Source: JAFGJQ01 sp964495075 (GTDB taxonomy: Bacteria > Planctomycetota > Phycisphaerae > UBA1845). From it: 64,000 nt of DNA. A program made the translations under genes and the position numbers. Positions 33,917-42,206 of this stretch are shown here, in pieces. The notes under the pieces were generated by a model. That model saw only the letters and a program-made list of their open reading frames with translations. It was not told where the DNA came from and made no database searches. Numbering within the stretch: the stretch's first letter is position 1; every line of letters begins with the position of its first letter. The stretch is from the NCBI GenBank assembly GCA_964495075.1, contig CAZBUJ010000003.1:1-64000 (forward strand), given 5' to 3'.

Positions 33917-34342
33917 GTATCGACACTACCGACGGGTTAGAAACTCACCCCCGGACATCAGCGCGGTTTGTGCGTATTTTTTTTGACCGCATGCACACAA
34001 GTCCTGTTTTTACAAGGTGTTGCAGACGCGACGATCCATCTTTGGTTGCGGCCGAAGGCCGCCTAAGGGGTTGGATCGAATCCTCGCAATCCAGCTCCGT
34101 GGAACGAGCGTAGAAGCCCGTCACCCCCGTGTCAAACGACTGGCGGGGGAGGACGAACGGCGAACGGCGAATCGCGAACGGCGACTGGGGTGCCGCCTGG
34201 AGGGACGGCCGTCGGCTGGGCGCGCGATGGGCCCGCCCTCGCGTCACGCGGCTGTCGGCCGGGCGGTTGCGTCCGGGGGCGGTGTACCTATCATGGGTCC
34301 GCGTGATCACGGCCACGACCATTCAGGCCGTCCGGGACCGGC
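33917..34342 (+). repeat. Downstream copy of the long direct duplication, interrupted by a 127-bp insertion
   Basis: Bases 33917-33940 and 34068-34342 correspond to 31060-31083 and 31084-31358. Between them lies a 127-bp element absent from the upstream copy. The copy ends at codon 13 of the intact panC, after which the true panC sequence continues. It supplies panC with its promoter, ribosome site and first codons. Confidence 0.95.
33941..34067 (+). mobile_element. 127-bp repeat element, copy B (filled site)
   Basis: The upstream duplication copy reads GGGTTAG-GGGTTGG at 31077-31090. Here GGGTTAG (33934-33940) and GGGTTGG (34068-34074) are separated by 127 bases, so the segment is a defined insertion. 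It is preceded by TTAG and ends in TAAG, consistent with a 4-bp target duplication carrying one change. It matches copy A at 3939-4063 over its whole length and ends in the same GCGGCC-GAA-GGCCGC stem-loop (34048-34062). It encodes no protein, so its movement would depend on an enzyme encoded elsewhere. Confidence 0.85.
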
Positions 34343-35163
34343 TGCTGCCGGCGCGGCGGGACGGCCGCTCGATCGGCCTGGTGCCGACGATGGGGGCATT
34401 GCATGAGGGGCATTTCTCGCTGGTGCGGGCCGCCCGGCAGCGTTGTGATTTTGTCGTGGTGAGCATCTTCGTGAACCCCCTCCAGTTCGCGCCGGGCGAG
34501 GACCTCGATCAGTATCCCCGGACCTTGGACGCCGACCAGGCCGCGTGCCGGCAGCTCGGCGTGGACCTGGTCTTCGCCCCGGATTCGGCGGAGATGTACA
34601 GCGAGCAGGCGCGGACGACGGTGGCGGTCGCCGGGTTGACGGAGCCGCTGTGCGGCGCCATGCGGCCCGGTCACTTCCAAGGGGTCACCACGGTGGTGGC
34701 CAAGCTCTTCAATATCGTGTGTCCGGACGTCGCTTTCTTCGGGGAGAAGGACTATCAGCAACTGCTCGTCATCCGCCGGATGACGGCCGACCTGAACTGG
34801 CCGATCGCGATCGTCGGCTGTCCCACGTGTCGCGAGCCGGACGGGCTGGCCGTTTCCAGCCGCAACGTGTATCTGACCCGCGAGCAGCGTCAGCAGGCGA
34901 CCTGCCTCCACGCCGCGATGCGTGAAGCCGCCGATGCCATCGCGGCCGGCGCGTCCGACGCCGCCCGACTGATCATTGGGATTCGTGATCGCATCCTGGC
35001 GGCCGGCCCGGCGAAGATCGACTATGTCAGTATCGTGGACCCGGTCACTCTGGAGACGGTGCCCGTGATCGATCGCGCCGTGCGCATCTGCCTGGCGGTG
35101 CACATCGGACCGTGCCGGCTCATCGACAACATGGGCGTGGACGCTGGTACTCCCAGCCGGTAG
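34303..35163 (+). CDS. panC: Pantothenate synthetase PanC
   Basis: PanC joins pantoate and beta-alanine with ATP in coenzyme A biosynthesis. From the GTG at 34303 the product is 286 aa, close to the family norm. PTMGALHEGHFSLV at residues 28-41 holds the HIGH-like nucleotide motif. FVNPLQFAPGEDL, FFGEKDYQQLLVIRRM and VSSRNVYLTREQR are all present, as is the C-terminal domain. A much longer in-frame reading from 34129 is open only because the duplicated intergenic DNA lacks stops. The first 13 codons lie in the duplicated segment, and an orphan copy of them remains at 31319. lgt follows after 79 bases. Confidence 0.93.
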   Translation: MITATTIQAVRDRLLPARRDGRSIGLVPTMGALHEGHFSLVRAARQRCDFVVVSIFVNPLQFAPGEDLDQYPRTLDADQAACRQLGVDLVFAPDSAEMYSEQARTTVAVAGLTEPLCGAMRPGHFQGVTTVVAKLFNIVCPDVAFFGEKDYQQLLVIRRMTADLNWPIAIVGCPTCREPDGLAVSSRNVYLTREQRQQATCLHAAMREAADAIAAGASDAARLIIGIRDRILAAGPAKIDYVSIVDPVTLETVPVIDRAVRICLAVHIGPCRLIDNMGVDAGTPSR

Positions 35164-35242
35164 GATACCGCCACTTGTCATTGTCACTCGCGAACGGGCG
35201 CGGCGATTCGGTGACGTAACACCAACGAGGAACGCAAAGCGT

Positions 35243-36508
35243 ATGTATCCCGAACTGTTCCGCATTCCCATCATCGATGTCCCCCTCAAGAGCTACGGCT
35301 TAATGCTCATGCTGGGGTTCCTGACCGCGATCTGGATCGGGATGCGCCGCGCCGAGCGGGTCAAGGCGAACCCGGACACGATCCTGAACATGGGGCTGGT
35401 CGCGCTGATCTGCGGGGTGCTCGGGGCTCGGCTGTTCTACGTTATCCATTACTGGAACAGCAAGTTCGCTTATCGCGAGCACCCGTTGTTCTCGGCGTTC
35501 AACACTTGCGAGGGCGGGCTCGAGTACTACGGCGGATTGCTGTGCGCGATCGTCGGTGCGCTGCTGTACCTGCGCCTGGGAGGTCGCTACCACGGCCCGG
35601 GCGATGACGTGCGGGCGAAGCCCACGCGGAGGCCCTCCCTGCGGCTGTACATGGACATCGTGGCGCCGGTCGCGATGTGGGGGCTCGCGTTCGGCCGGAT
35701 GGGTTGTCTGCTCAACGGCTGCTGCTGGGGCGGACTCTGCCTCGACGAGCACGGCAACAAGGGCCTGCCGTGGGCGATCCGGTTTCCCTTCGGCAGTCCG
35801 GCCTACGTGCGACAGTGGGAGCACCGGCAGGTCCATCCGCCGGCCGAGTTGATCTACGTATCGCCGTCCGTTCCGAAGGACGCCTACCCGCTGTACCGCG
35901 ACTTGCTCAGCGTGACGCCCGAGGACCGATTAGGGCCCGAGCGAAAGCTGGACGAGCTGAACGCGGAACTGGCGGCCGCGAAGGAACGATCGGCCGACTC
36001 CGAAGAGGTCCGACGGCTCAGCAAGAAGCGGGCGCGTCAGGAGCGGTTGGTGGCGACGCACGAGCAGCAACTGTATCCGCTCAACCGGGCGCTGCAGTAC
36101 CCGTCGCGGATCGATCCCACCCGCACGATCACCATGACCGAGCTTCGGGACCTGGCGGCCCACGAGCACACGCGCTGGGTCCACCCTGCTCAGGTGTACG
36201 GGATCGTCAATGCCCTGATGCTGTCGCTGGTTCTCACGTTGGTTTTCTATCGGCGCAAGCGTCACGGCGTGGTGTTCGGCATCATGGTGGTCATCTACCC
36301 CATCACCCGTGTCATCCTCGAGGTCATTCGCTCGGACAATCCCCATGACAGCTTCGGTTTGACCATTTCCCAGGCGGTGAGCGTCGTCACGTTCGCGGTG
36401 GGCGTCCTGTACCTGGTCTACCTCTACAAGTGGGCGCCGCTGCGCTCGCCGCGAGCGGTGCCGTTTGCGCCGCCCTCGCCCCGCGCACCCGAGGAAGCGG
36501 CCAAATAA
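35243..36508 (+). CDS. lgt: Prolipoprotein diacylglyceryl transferase Lgt with a long insertion
   Basis: Lgt transfers diacylglycerol from phosphatidylglycerol to the lipobox cysteine of prolipoproteins in the inner membrane. Family features are LKSYGLMLMLGF near the N-terminus, EGGLEYYGGLLCAIVGALLY (H/E-GG-L..YGG motif), GRMGCLLNGCCWG near residue 152, HPAQVYGIVNAL and the C-terminal RVILEVIRSDNPH. At 421 aa it is well above the usual 260-300. The extra length is mainly a charged segment of roughly 100 residues between the CCWG and HPAQ motifs, containing an Ala/Glu/Lys/Arg-rich likely coiled coil (KLDELNAELAAAKERSADSE). Several lipoproteins encoded in this window would be its substrates. 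Confidence 0.93.
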   Translation: MYPELFRIPIIDVPLKSYGLMLMLGFLTAIWIGMRRAERVKANPDTILNMGLVALICGVLGARLFYVIHYWNSKFAYREHPLFSAFNTCEGGLEYYGGLLCAIVGALLYLRLGGRYHGPGDDVRAKPTRRPSLRLYMDIVAPVAMWGLAFGRMGCLLNGCCWGGLCLDEHGNKGLPWAIRFPFGSPAYVRQWEHRQVHPPAELIYVSPSVPKDAYPLYRDLLSVTPEDRLGPERKLDELNAELAAAKERSADSEEVRRLSKKRARQERLVATHEQQLYPLNRALQYPSRIDPTRTITMTELRDLAAHEHTRWVHPAQVYGIVNALMLSLVLTLVFYRRKRHGVVFGIMVVIYPITRVILEVIRSDNPHDSFGLTISQAVSVVTFAVGVLYLVYLYKWAPLRSPRAVPFAPPSPRAPEEAAK

Positions 36509-36669
36509 CCGCGCGCCCCGCGGGCGAACCGGCCGCCCCCTTGCTGGACGCGGCGGTCTTGTATAGCATGCGCGGGCTTGCGAGAACGTCGGTGGCGGCG
36601 TCCGTACGTGTTTTGAGACTCGAATGCCACGGGTGCCCGCGCGGTGCGGGACCCGCCACGAGGGCCGGG

Positions 36670-38775
36670 GTGGACTGTAGCTCGCCAACGCGTCCATCGT
36701 TTGCCAAGATCACGCTGCTGGCATGCCTTTTGATGGCTTTGCTGGCCGATCCTGCCCAGGCCTACATCGGCCCTGGCGCCGGTTTCGCGGTGCTGTCGTC
36801 GGCGCTGGCCGTGCTCACGGCGATGCTGTCGGCCGTGCTCACCCTGTTCACCTGGCCGGTGCGATGGGTGATCCGATCGATTCGCGGTCGTCGGGCGTTT
36901 GCCCGGGCGAAGGTGAAGCGGGTCGTGATCATCGGACTGGACGGGATGGAACCGACCCTCGTCGAACGGTACATGGCGGAGGGCCGCATGCCGAATTTCG
37001 TGCGGCTGCGGGAGCGCGGCTGCTACCATAGGCTGGGCACGACCCTGCCCGCCCTGACGCCGGTGGCGTGGGCCTCGTTTCTGACCGGCTCGAACCCGGG
37101 CAAGCACAACATCTTCGACTTCCTCACGCGGGACAAGCGGACCTATCTGCCCGCGTTATCGTCGGTGCAGATTACGGGCGGCCGGCGTCCGAAGATGCGG
37201 CTGCTTCGCAAGGGAAAACCGTTCTGGAAGCTGCTGGGCGAGCACGGCATCTTCAGCAACATCATCCGCGTGCCGATCACGTTCCCGCCGGAACGTCTGC
37301 GCGGCGTCCTGCTGTCGTCGATGTGCGTGCCGGACCTGCGCGGCAGCCAGGGCACATTCTCGTATTACACCAACCGCCCGGAAGCGGCGATCGAGCGCAC
37401 CGGGGGGGAACAGATTCGCGTCACCCGCAACGGCAACGAAATCCGCAGCCGTCTGATCGGACCCCGAATCGAGCGGAACGGTGACAAAGTGACGCTGGAG
37501 TGCCCGTTCATCGTCGTCATCGACGAAAAGAACGACGCGATCCAACTGACCATCGGTGACACGAACCTGAGACTGAAACGGCGCGAGTACAGCCCGTGGG
37601 TGCCGGTCACCTTCAACGCCGGGTTCCGGAAGAAGATCCACGGCATCTGCCAGTTCCAACTGCTGAGCACAAGGCCGCATTTCGATTTGTACGTCACGCC
37701 GATCCAGGTGGATCCCGCGGAACCGGTGTTCCCCATCGCCCACCCCAGCGTCTACAGCATCTACGTGGCCAAGAACCAAGGCTCGTTCGCCACCCTGGGT
37801 TTCGCCGAGGACACATGGGCGTTGAACGAGGAAGTCCTCGAGGATCCCGGCTTCCTGCACCAGTGCGTGGAGGCGGACGAGGAGCGGGAGCGGATGCTTC
37901 ACGACGCCTTGGACAAGGTCCGGCGCGGGCTGGTGGTGTGCGTGTTCGACAGCCCGGACCGTGTCAATCACATGTACTGGCGGTATTTGGAACCCGATCA
38001 CCCGGCGAACGCGGGATTCGGCGAGGAGAAGCTCCAGTCCGCCATCCCCGAGCAGTACGCGCGGGTGGACGAGATCATCGGGCGGGCGTTCGATCGGTGT
38101 GACGTTCCGGACACCGTGTTCATGGTGTTGTCGGACCACGGGGCGAAATCGTTCCGCCGCGGCGTGGACATCAACCGCTGGCTGATCGACAACGGGTACA
38201 TGGTCCTCAAGCCCGACGCGGCCCCGAAGGCCAAGTACCTCGCCCGGGTCGACTGGTCTCGGACGCGTGCCTACGGCGCCGGGCTGGCGGGTGTCTACCT
38301 CAACATCAAGGGCCGCGAGGGGCAAGGGATCGTCGATCCTGGTGAAGAGGCCGACCGGCTCCGGGACGAGCTGTCCCGGAAGCTGACCGGCGTCAAGGAC
38401 CCCCAGACGGGACAGACGGCCATATTGCGGGTGTTCAACAGCCTGAAGCATTACACGGGTCCGTACAAGGCAGATGCTCCGGACCTGATGATCGGCTACA
38501 ACGAGGGCTACCGGGTCTCGTGGGAGGCGGCGATCGGTGACATCACCGACTCAGTGTTCTGCGACAACACGAAGGCATGGAGCGCGGACCACTGCCTCGA
38601 CCCGCAACTCGTTCCCGGAATTCTACTCTGCAACCGGCAGGTCGATTGCGAGAACCCGCGGATCATGGATCTCGGTCCCACAACATTGGATCTGTTCGGC
38701 GTCGACGTTCCGAAACATATGGATGGTCGCGTGTTGAAAATCGACGTCACGAAAGCAACGGCTGCCGTTGAATGA
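36670..38775 (+). CDS. Alkaline-phosphatase-superfamily phosphodiesterase-like protein, membrane-anchored
   Basis: The 701-aa product (from the GTG at 36670) has a signal-like segment ending LLADPAQA, then YIGPGAGFAV and a membrane helix (VLTAMLSAVLTLFTWPVRWV). The enzymatic part begins VVIIGLDGMEPTLVER, with metal-ligand Asp91, and has the nucleophile context LPALTPVAWASFLTG (Thr130). Later motifs are VVCVFDSPDRVNHMYW and MVLSDHGAKSFRRGV with Asp-His metal ligands, as in type I phosphodiesterase/nucleotide pyrophosphatases. The substrate is unknown. The start is uncertain: an in-frame ATG lies at 36568. The next gene, a paralogue, overlaps by ATGA. Confidence 0.82.
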   Translation: MDCSSPTRPSFAKITLLACLLMALLADPAQAYIGPGAGFAVLSSALAVLTAMLSAVLTLFTWPVRWVIRSIRGRRAFARAKVKRVVIIGLDGMEPTLVERYMAEGRMPNFVRLRERGCYHRLGTTLPALTPVAWASFLTGSNPGKHNIFDFLTRDKRTYLPALSSVQITGGRRPKMRLLRKGKPFWKLLGEHGIFSNIIRVPITFPPERLRGVLLSSMCVPDLRGSQGTFSYYTNRPEAAIERTGGEQIRVTRNGNEIRSRLIGPRIERNGDKVTLECPFIVVIDEKNDAIQLTIGDTNLRLKRREYSPWVPVTFNAGFRKKIHGICQFQLLSTRPHFDLYVTPIQVDPAEPVFPIAHPSVYSIYVAKNQGSFATLGFAEDTWALNEEVLEDPGFLHQCVEADEERERMLHDALDKVRRGLVVCVFDSPDRVNHMYWRYLEPDHPANAGFGEEKLQSAIPEQYARVDEIIGRAFDRCDVPDTVFMVLSDHGAKSFRRGVDINRWLIDNGYMVLKPDAAPKAKYLARVDWSRTRAYGAGLAGVYLNIKGREGQGIVDPGEEADRLRDELSRKLTGVKDPQTGQTAILRVFNSLKHYTGPYKADAPDLMIGYNEGYRVSWEAAIGDITDSVFCDNTKAWSADHCLDPQLVPGILLCNRQVDCENPRIMDLGPTTLDLFGVDVPKHMDGRVLKIDVTKATAAVE

Positions 38776-41114
38776 AACCTACACGGTCGCGCAGATCCCG
38801 CTTCGCACCCCGCTCCGTCCGACCGGCGGGCGCGGCACGACGCGTTGTCGTCGCCGCCCTGTGTCTGTTCCCCGGCGCCTGCGGGGATGACAAGCCGCCG
38901 AGCTACCCCACGTCGGTGATCGTCCTGGGATTCGACGGTATGGATCCCAAGCTGACCGGGGAGATGATGGACAGCGGGCGACTGCCGAACTTCGCCCGGC
39001 TGCGCGACCAAGGCAGTTTCAAGCCGTTGCAGACGGTCACGCCGCCGCAGAGCCCGGTGGCATGGGCGTCGTTCGCCACGGGGTTGAACCCGGGCGGACA
39101 CGGGTTGTTCGACTTCATCCATCGGGACCCGGCCCCGGCGGACAAGCCCACGGGGATCGACCTGTACTCGGCCATGTCGCGTACGGTGCCGGCGACGTCC
39201 TGGCTCGGTTCGCTGTTCTCCGCGGTTCTGGGCGACACGCTGCGCTGGGGCGATTACGACATCCCGTTGCAGTCCGGTCGACACGAGTTGTTGCGGCACG
39301 GGCGTCCGTTCTGGGAGCCGCTGGCGGAAGCGGGAGTCCCGGCCTGGGTCTACCGGCTGCCGGCCAACTTCCCTGCCACGTGCGGGGTGTCCGGTCCGCT
39401 TCGCGCGCTGAGCGACATGGGCACCCCGGACCTGAGCGACACGATGGGCGAGTTCTCGTTTTATACGAGCGAACCGTCGTTCGATGCGGGCGGAAGCATC
39501 ACCGGCGGGAAGGTGTACCCGGTGCGCGTGGTGAACGGCACCGTATTGCCGGCTGAGCCGGTGTCGACCGGGACGGTCCAGTCCATGCTGTCGCCGACCC
39601 GGGTTTCGTTCCGCCCGTGGCAACGGCTGAAGGAGCGACTGGACGAATACGAGGGCTGCGAACTTGTATTCGACCGTGGGGCCGACGCGGCGCCGCGCAT
39701 GCATAACGTTGAATCGGTGAACGTGCGCCAGCGCGTGGTCACCTTGACCGCGCCGGTGGACTTCGACGTCAAGCCGGGCTCGCTCGTCAAGCTCATTGCG
39801 CCCTGCTCGTTCAAGGGGCCGCCGAACCCCGTGCTTCGCCAGGAACCGACGCCGCGGGCCGAGGCGGTGTTCGCCGCGTACGTGGACGCGGACAACCAAA
39901 CGGTGTGCCTCGAATTCAACGATCAGCGCGTCATTCTCGCGCAGGGGCAGTGGAGCGGCTGGTACCCGGTCGAGTTTCCGCTGGTGCGGGGCTGGTCGAC
40001 CAGATGGCTCGTGCCGCCGGCCCACGGAATCTGCCGGTTCTATCTCAAGTCGGTGACGCCGCACTTCGCGTTGTACGTCTCGCCATTCAACTACGACCCG
40101 ACGGCCCCCGTCATCCCGCTCTGTTATCCAAGCGGTTTCGCGGCGGACGTCGCGGCCGTGACGGGGCGGTACTACACGCAGGGCCTGCCGGAAGACACGA
40201 AGGCCTTGAGCCATCACGTCCTGTCGCGGGACGAATTCCTGCAGCAGGCGGACATCGTGGAGGCGGAACGCGAGCGGCTGCTCGACTTCGCCCTGGACCG
40301 CTTCAACGGCGGGTTCCTGTTCTTCTACTACGGGGGGACGGACCTGGTCGCGCACATGTTCTGGGGCGTGAAGGACCCCCAGCACCCCGGCATCACGGAC
40401 GAGGAACGCAAACGCTACCATGACGCCGTTGAACGGTACTACGAGTGCGCCGACCGGATGCTGGGCCGCGTGATGGTGCGGCGTCCCCAGGCGACGATCC
40501 TCGTGATCAGCGATCACGGTTTCGAATCGTTCAGTCGGGGCGTGAACCTCAACACCTGGCTGGCCGAAAACGGGTACGCCAGGATGTTGTTCCCGTCACA
40601 GCCGGACATGCCGCTGAACAACTTCGATTTCTCCGCCACCACGCTGTACGCGGTCGGCTTGAACGGGCTCTACGTCAACTTGAAGGGGCGAGAGCAGAAC
40701 GGAATCGTGGACCCGGCGGACAAGCAGGCGCTGCTGGACGAAGTCAAGGCCAAGCTGCTGAAGCTGAAGGACCCCAAGACCGGACGCCACGTGGTCAAGG
40801 AAGTCTACCAGAGCGACCGGATCTACAAAGGGCCGTACGTGGGCATCGCCCCGGACCTTCAGATCGGCTACGCCCGCGGTTTCCGCGGGAGCTGGGGCAC
40901 GGTGCTGGGCTGCTTCCCGCGGGGCGTCGTCGAGGACAACCTGGATCCGTGGGGCGCCGACCACTGCATCGCCACCGACCTCGTGCCGGGAATCGTGCTG
41001 TCGAGCCGCCCCATCATGAGGGAGCAACCGGGGCTTATGGATCTGGCTCCCACCGTATTGACGTTGTTCGGCCTTTCGCCGGCGGAAGCGGACGGCCGGA
41101 ACATATTCGAGTAG
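38772..41114 (+). CDS. Second alkaline-phosphatase-superfamily protein (paralogue of the preceding gene)
   Basis: The 780-aa product is colinear with the preceding protein, including VIVLGFDGMDPKLTGEMMDS, VTPPQSPVAWASFATG and LVISDHGFESFSRGV. The nucleophile position is Ser94 instead of Thr. The N-terminus is basic then hydrophobic (VVVAALCLFPGACGDD); Cys37 could be lipidated, but Pro at the -3 position makes the lipobox non-standard. The two paralogues share long stretches such as LYVNLKGREQNGIVDP and IYKGPYVGIAPDLQIGY. The start codon overlaps the previous stop as ATGA, implying coupled translation and perhaps a heteromeric or sequential action. Substrate unknown. Confidence 0.82.
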   Translation: MKPTRSRRSRFAPRSVRPAGAARRVVVAALCLFPGACGDDKPPSYPTSVIVLGFDGMDPKLTGEMMDSGRLPNFARLRDQGSFKPLQTVTPPQSPVAWASFATGLNPGGHGLFDFIHRDPAPADKPTGIDLYSAMSRTVPATSWLGSLFSAVLGDTLRWGDYDIPLQSGRHELLRHGRPFWEPLAEAGVPAWVYRLPANFPATCGVSGPLRALSDMGTPDLSDTMGEFSFYTSEPSFDAGGSITGGKVYPVRVVNGTVLPAEPVSTGTVQSMLSPTRVSFRPWQRLKERLDEYEGCELVFDRGADAAPRMHNVESVNVRQRVVTLTAPVDFDVKPGSLVKLIAPCSFKGPPNPVLRQEPTPRAEAVFAAYVDADNQTVCLEFNDQRVILAQGQWSGWYPVEFPLVRGWSTRWLVPPAHGICRFYLKSVTPHFALYVSPFNYDPTAPVIPLCYPSGFAADVAAVTGRYYTQGLPEDTKALSHHVLSRDEFLQQADIVEAERERLLDFALDRFNGGFLFFYYGGTDLVAHMFWGVKDPQHPGITDEERKRYHDAVERYYECADRMLGRVMVRRPQATILVISDHGFESFSRGVNLNTWLAENGYARMLFPSQPDMPLNNFDFSATTLYAVGLNGLYVNLKGREQNGIVDPADKQALLDEVKAKLLKLKDPKTGRHVVKEVYQSDRIYKGPYVGIAPDLQIGYARGFRGSWGTVLGCFPRGVVEDNLDPWGADHCIATDLVPGIVLSSRPIMREQPGLMDLAPTVLTLFGLSPAEADGRNIFE

Positions 41115-41144
41115 GGTTCGTGCACCCAGTCGGAGTACAAACCA

Positions 41145-41333
41145 GTGCCAAAAATCAAGTTGGATTCGGCCCTGTATGATCGGGTCAAGAAGGTGGCGGA
41201 GACGGCGGGATACTCGTCGGTGGATGAATTCGTCGTCCACATCATCGAGAAGGACCTGGAGAAAATCCAACCCGAAGACACGGATGACGCCGAAGTGATG
41301 GAGCGGTTGCGCGGCCTGGGCTACATCGAGTAG
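41145..41333 (+). CDS. 62-aa ribbon-helix-helix-like protein with a phosphodiesterase-type C-terminal tail
   Basis: The product begins MPKIKLDSALYDRVKKVAET and has a CopG-like beta-helix-helix pattern (IKLDSALYDRVKK, SSVDEFVVHIIEKDLE). It ends VMERLRGLGYIE, which resembles the tail that many alkaline-phosphatase-superfamily phosphodiesterases and sulfatases carry at their own C-terminus. It starts with GTG 30 bases after the second phosphodiesterase-like gene and 18 bases before the next membrane-protein gene. Composition matches its neighbours, so I consider it real. DNA binding, or a role as a detached subunit of the enzyme, are both possible. Confidence 0.65.
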   Translation: MPKIKLDSALYDRVKKVAETAGYSSVDEFVVHIIEKDLEKIQPEDTDDAEVMERLRGLGYIE

Positions 41334-41351
41334 GCACGCACAGGAGCAACG

Positions 41352-42176
41352 ATGGCGCTCGTCAACGCGATCTTCACGGCGGTTTTCGACACGGCCTACG
41401 CCGTCCTCGGGCTGCTGCCCCCGTGGCTGGCGCTGACCGTGTTGTCCGGCGTGGTCGGGATCATCGCCCTGGTGGTGATCCGCTACTGCTCGAACCAAGC
41501 GGCCATCGGGCGCGTCAAGGACGACATCAAGGCGAACATGCTCGCCCTGAAGCTGTTCAAGGACGAACTGCCGGTGGTCTTCCGCGCCCAGGGGCGATTG
41601 CTGTGGGCCGCGTTGCGCATGCAGTACCACATGGTGCCCCCGTTGCTGGTGATGCTCGTCCCGTTCATGCTCATCGCAGCCCAGATGGGTCTGCGCTACC
41701 AGTGGCGGCCGCTCAAGCCGGACGAGCTGTCGGTGCTGACCGTGTCGCTTCGGGACGACGCCCCCCTTTCCGCCTACGACATCACGGTCGAGACGCCGGA
41801 CGGGGTGGTGGTTCCGCCCGAGCGGCGGGTGCGGGCCCCGGGCGGCGGCAAGGTGTTCTGGAACGTGCAGGGCACGGAGCCGGGCCAGTACACGCTGGTC
41901 CTGGACTGCCAGGGGCGATCATTCACCAAGCGGCTGACGGTCGGGGCGGCGTGTGATCGCGTGAGCCCGCAGCGTCCCGGGCCGAGCTTTTGGAGCCGGC
42001 TGCTCTACCCGGCCGAAACGCCCTTCCCGGCCGATTCCATCATCCAGTCCATCTCGATCGACTATCCGCGGCGGGATTCCTGGTTCTGCGGGGCGGATTG
42101 GTGGATCCTCTGGTTCCTCGTGCTGTCGATCGTGGCGGCCCTGATCTTCAAGCCGCTGCTCGGCGTGAAGTTCTAG
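41352..42176 (+). CDS. Membrane protein, possibly Oxa1/EMC3 (DUF106)-superfamily-like, unknown
   Basis: The 274-aa product has an N-terminal membrane segment (WLALTVLSGVVGIIALVVIR), a charged helix (NQAAIGRVKDDIKANMLALK), and a membrane segment after a Met-rich stretch (MVPPLLVMLVPFMLIAAQMG). A beta-rich domain of about 100 residues (SVSLRDDAPL-like, KVFWNVQGTEPGQYTLVLDC) follows, and a final membrane helix (WWILWFLVLSIVAALIF) ends the protein. Order TM - cytoplasmic helix - TM hairpin recalls the DUF106/EMC3/YidC superfamily, but the match is by eye and weak. It ends the four-gene unit with the two phosphodiesterase-like proteins and is convergent with batE. Confidence 0.55.
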   Translation: MALVNAIFTAVFDTAYAVLGLLPPWLALTVLSGVVGIIALVVIRYCSNQAAIGRVKDDIKANMLALKLFKDELPVVFRAQGRLLWAALRMQYHMVPPLLVMLVPFMLIAAQMGLRYQWRPLKPDELSVLTVSLRDDAPLSAYDITVETPDGVVVPPERRVRAPGGGKVFWNVQGTEPGQYTLVLDCQGRSFTKRLTVGAACDRVSPQRPGPSFWSRLLYPAETPFPADSIIQSISIDYPRRDSWFCGADWWILWFLVLSIVAALIFKPLLGVKF

Positions 42177-42206
42177 CCGGGGCCGGCCGCGCCCGTGCGT
42201 CCATGA

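Noticed and set aside
34129..34302. An N-terminal extension of PanC by 58 residues.
   Set aside because: It lies entirely in the duplicated intergenic DNA including the heptad array. The conserved PanC start fits the GTG at 34303 and gives a normal family length.
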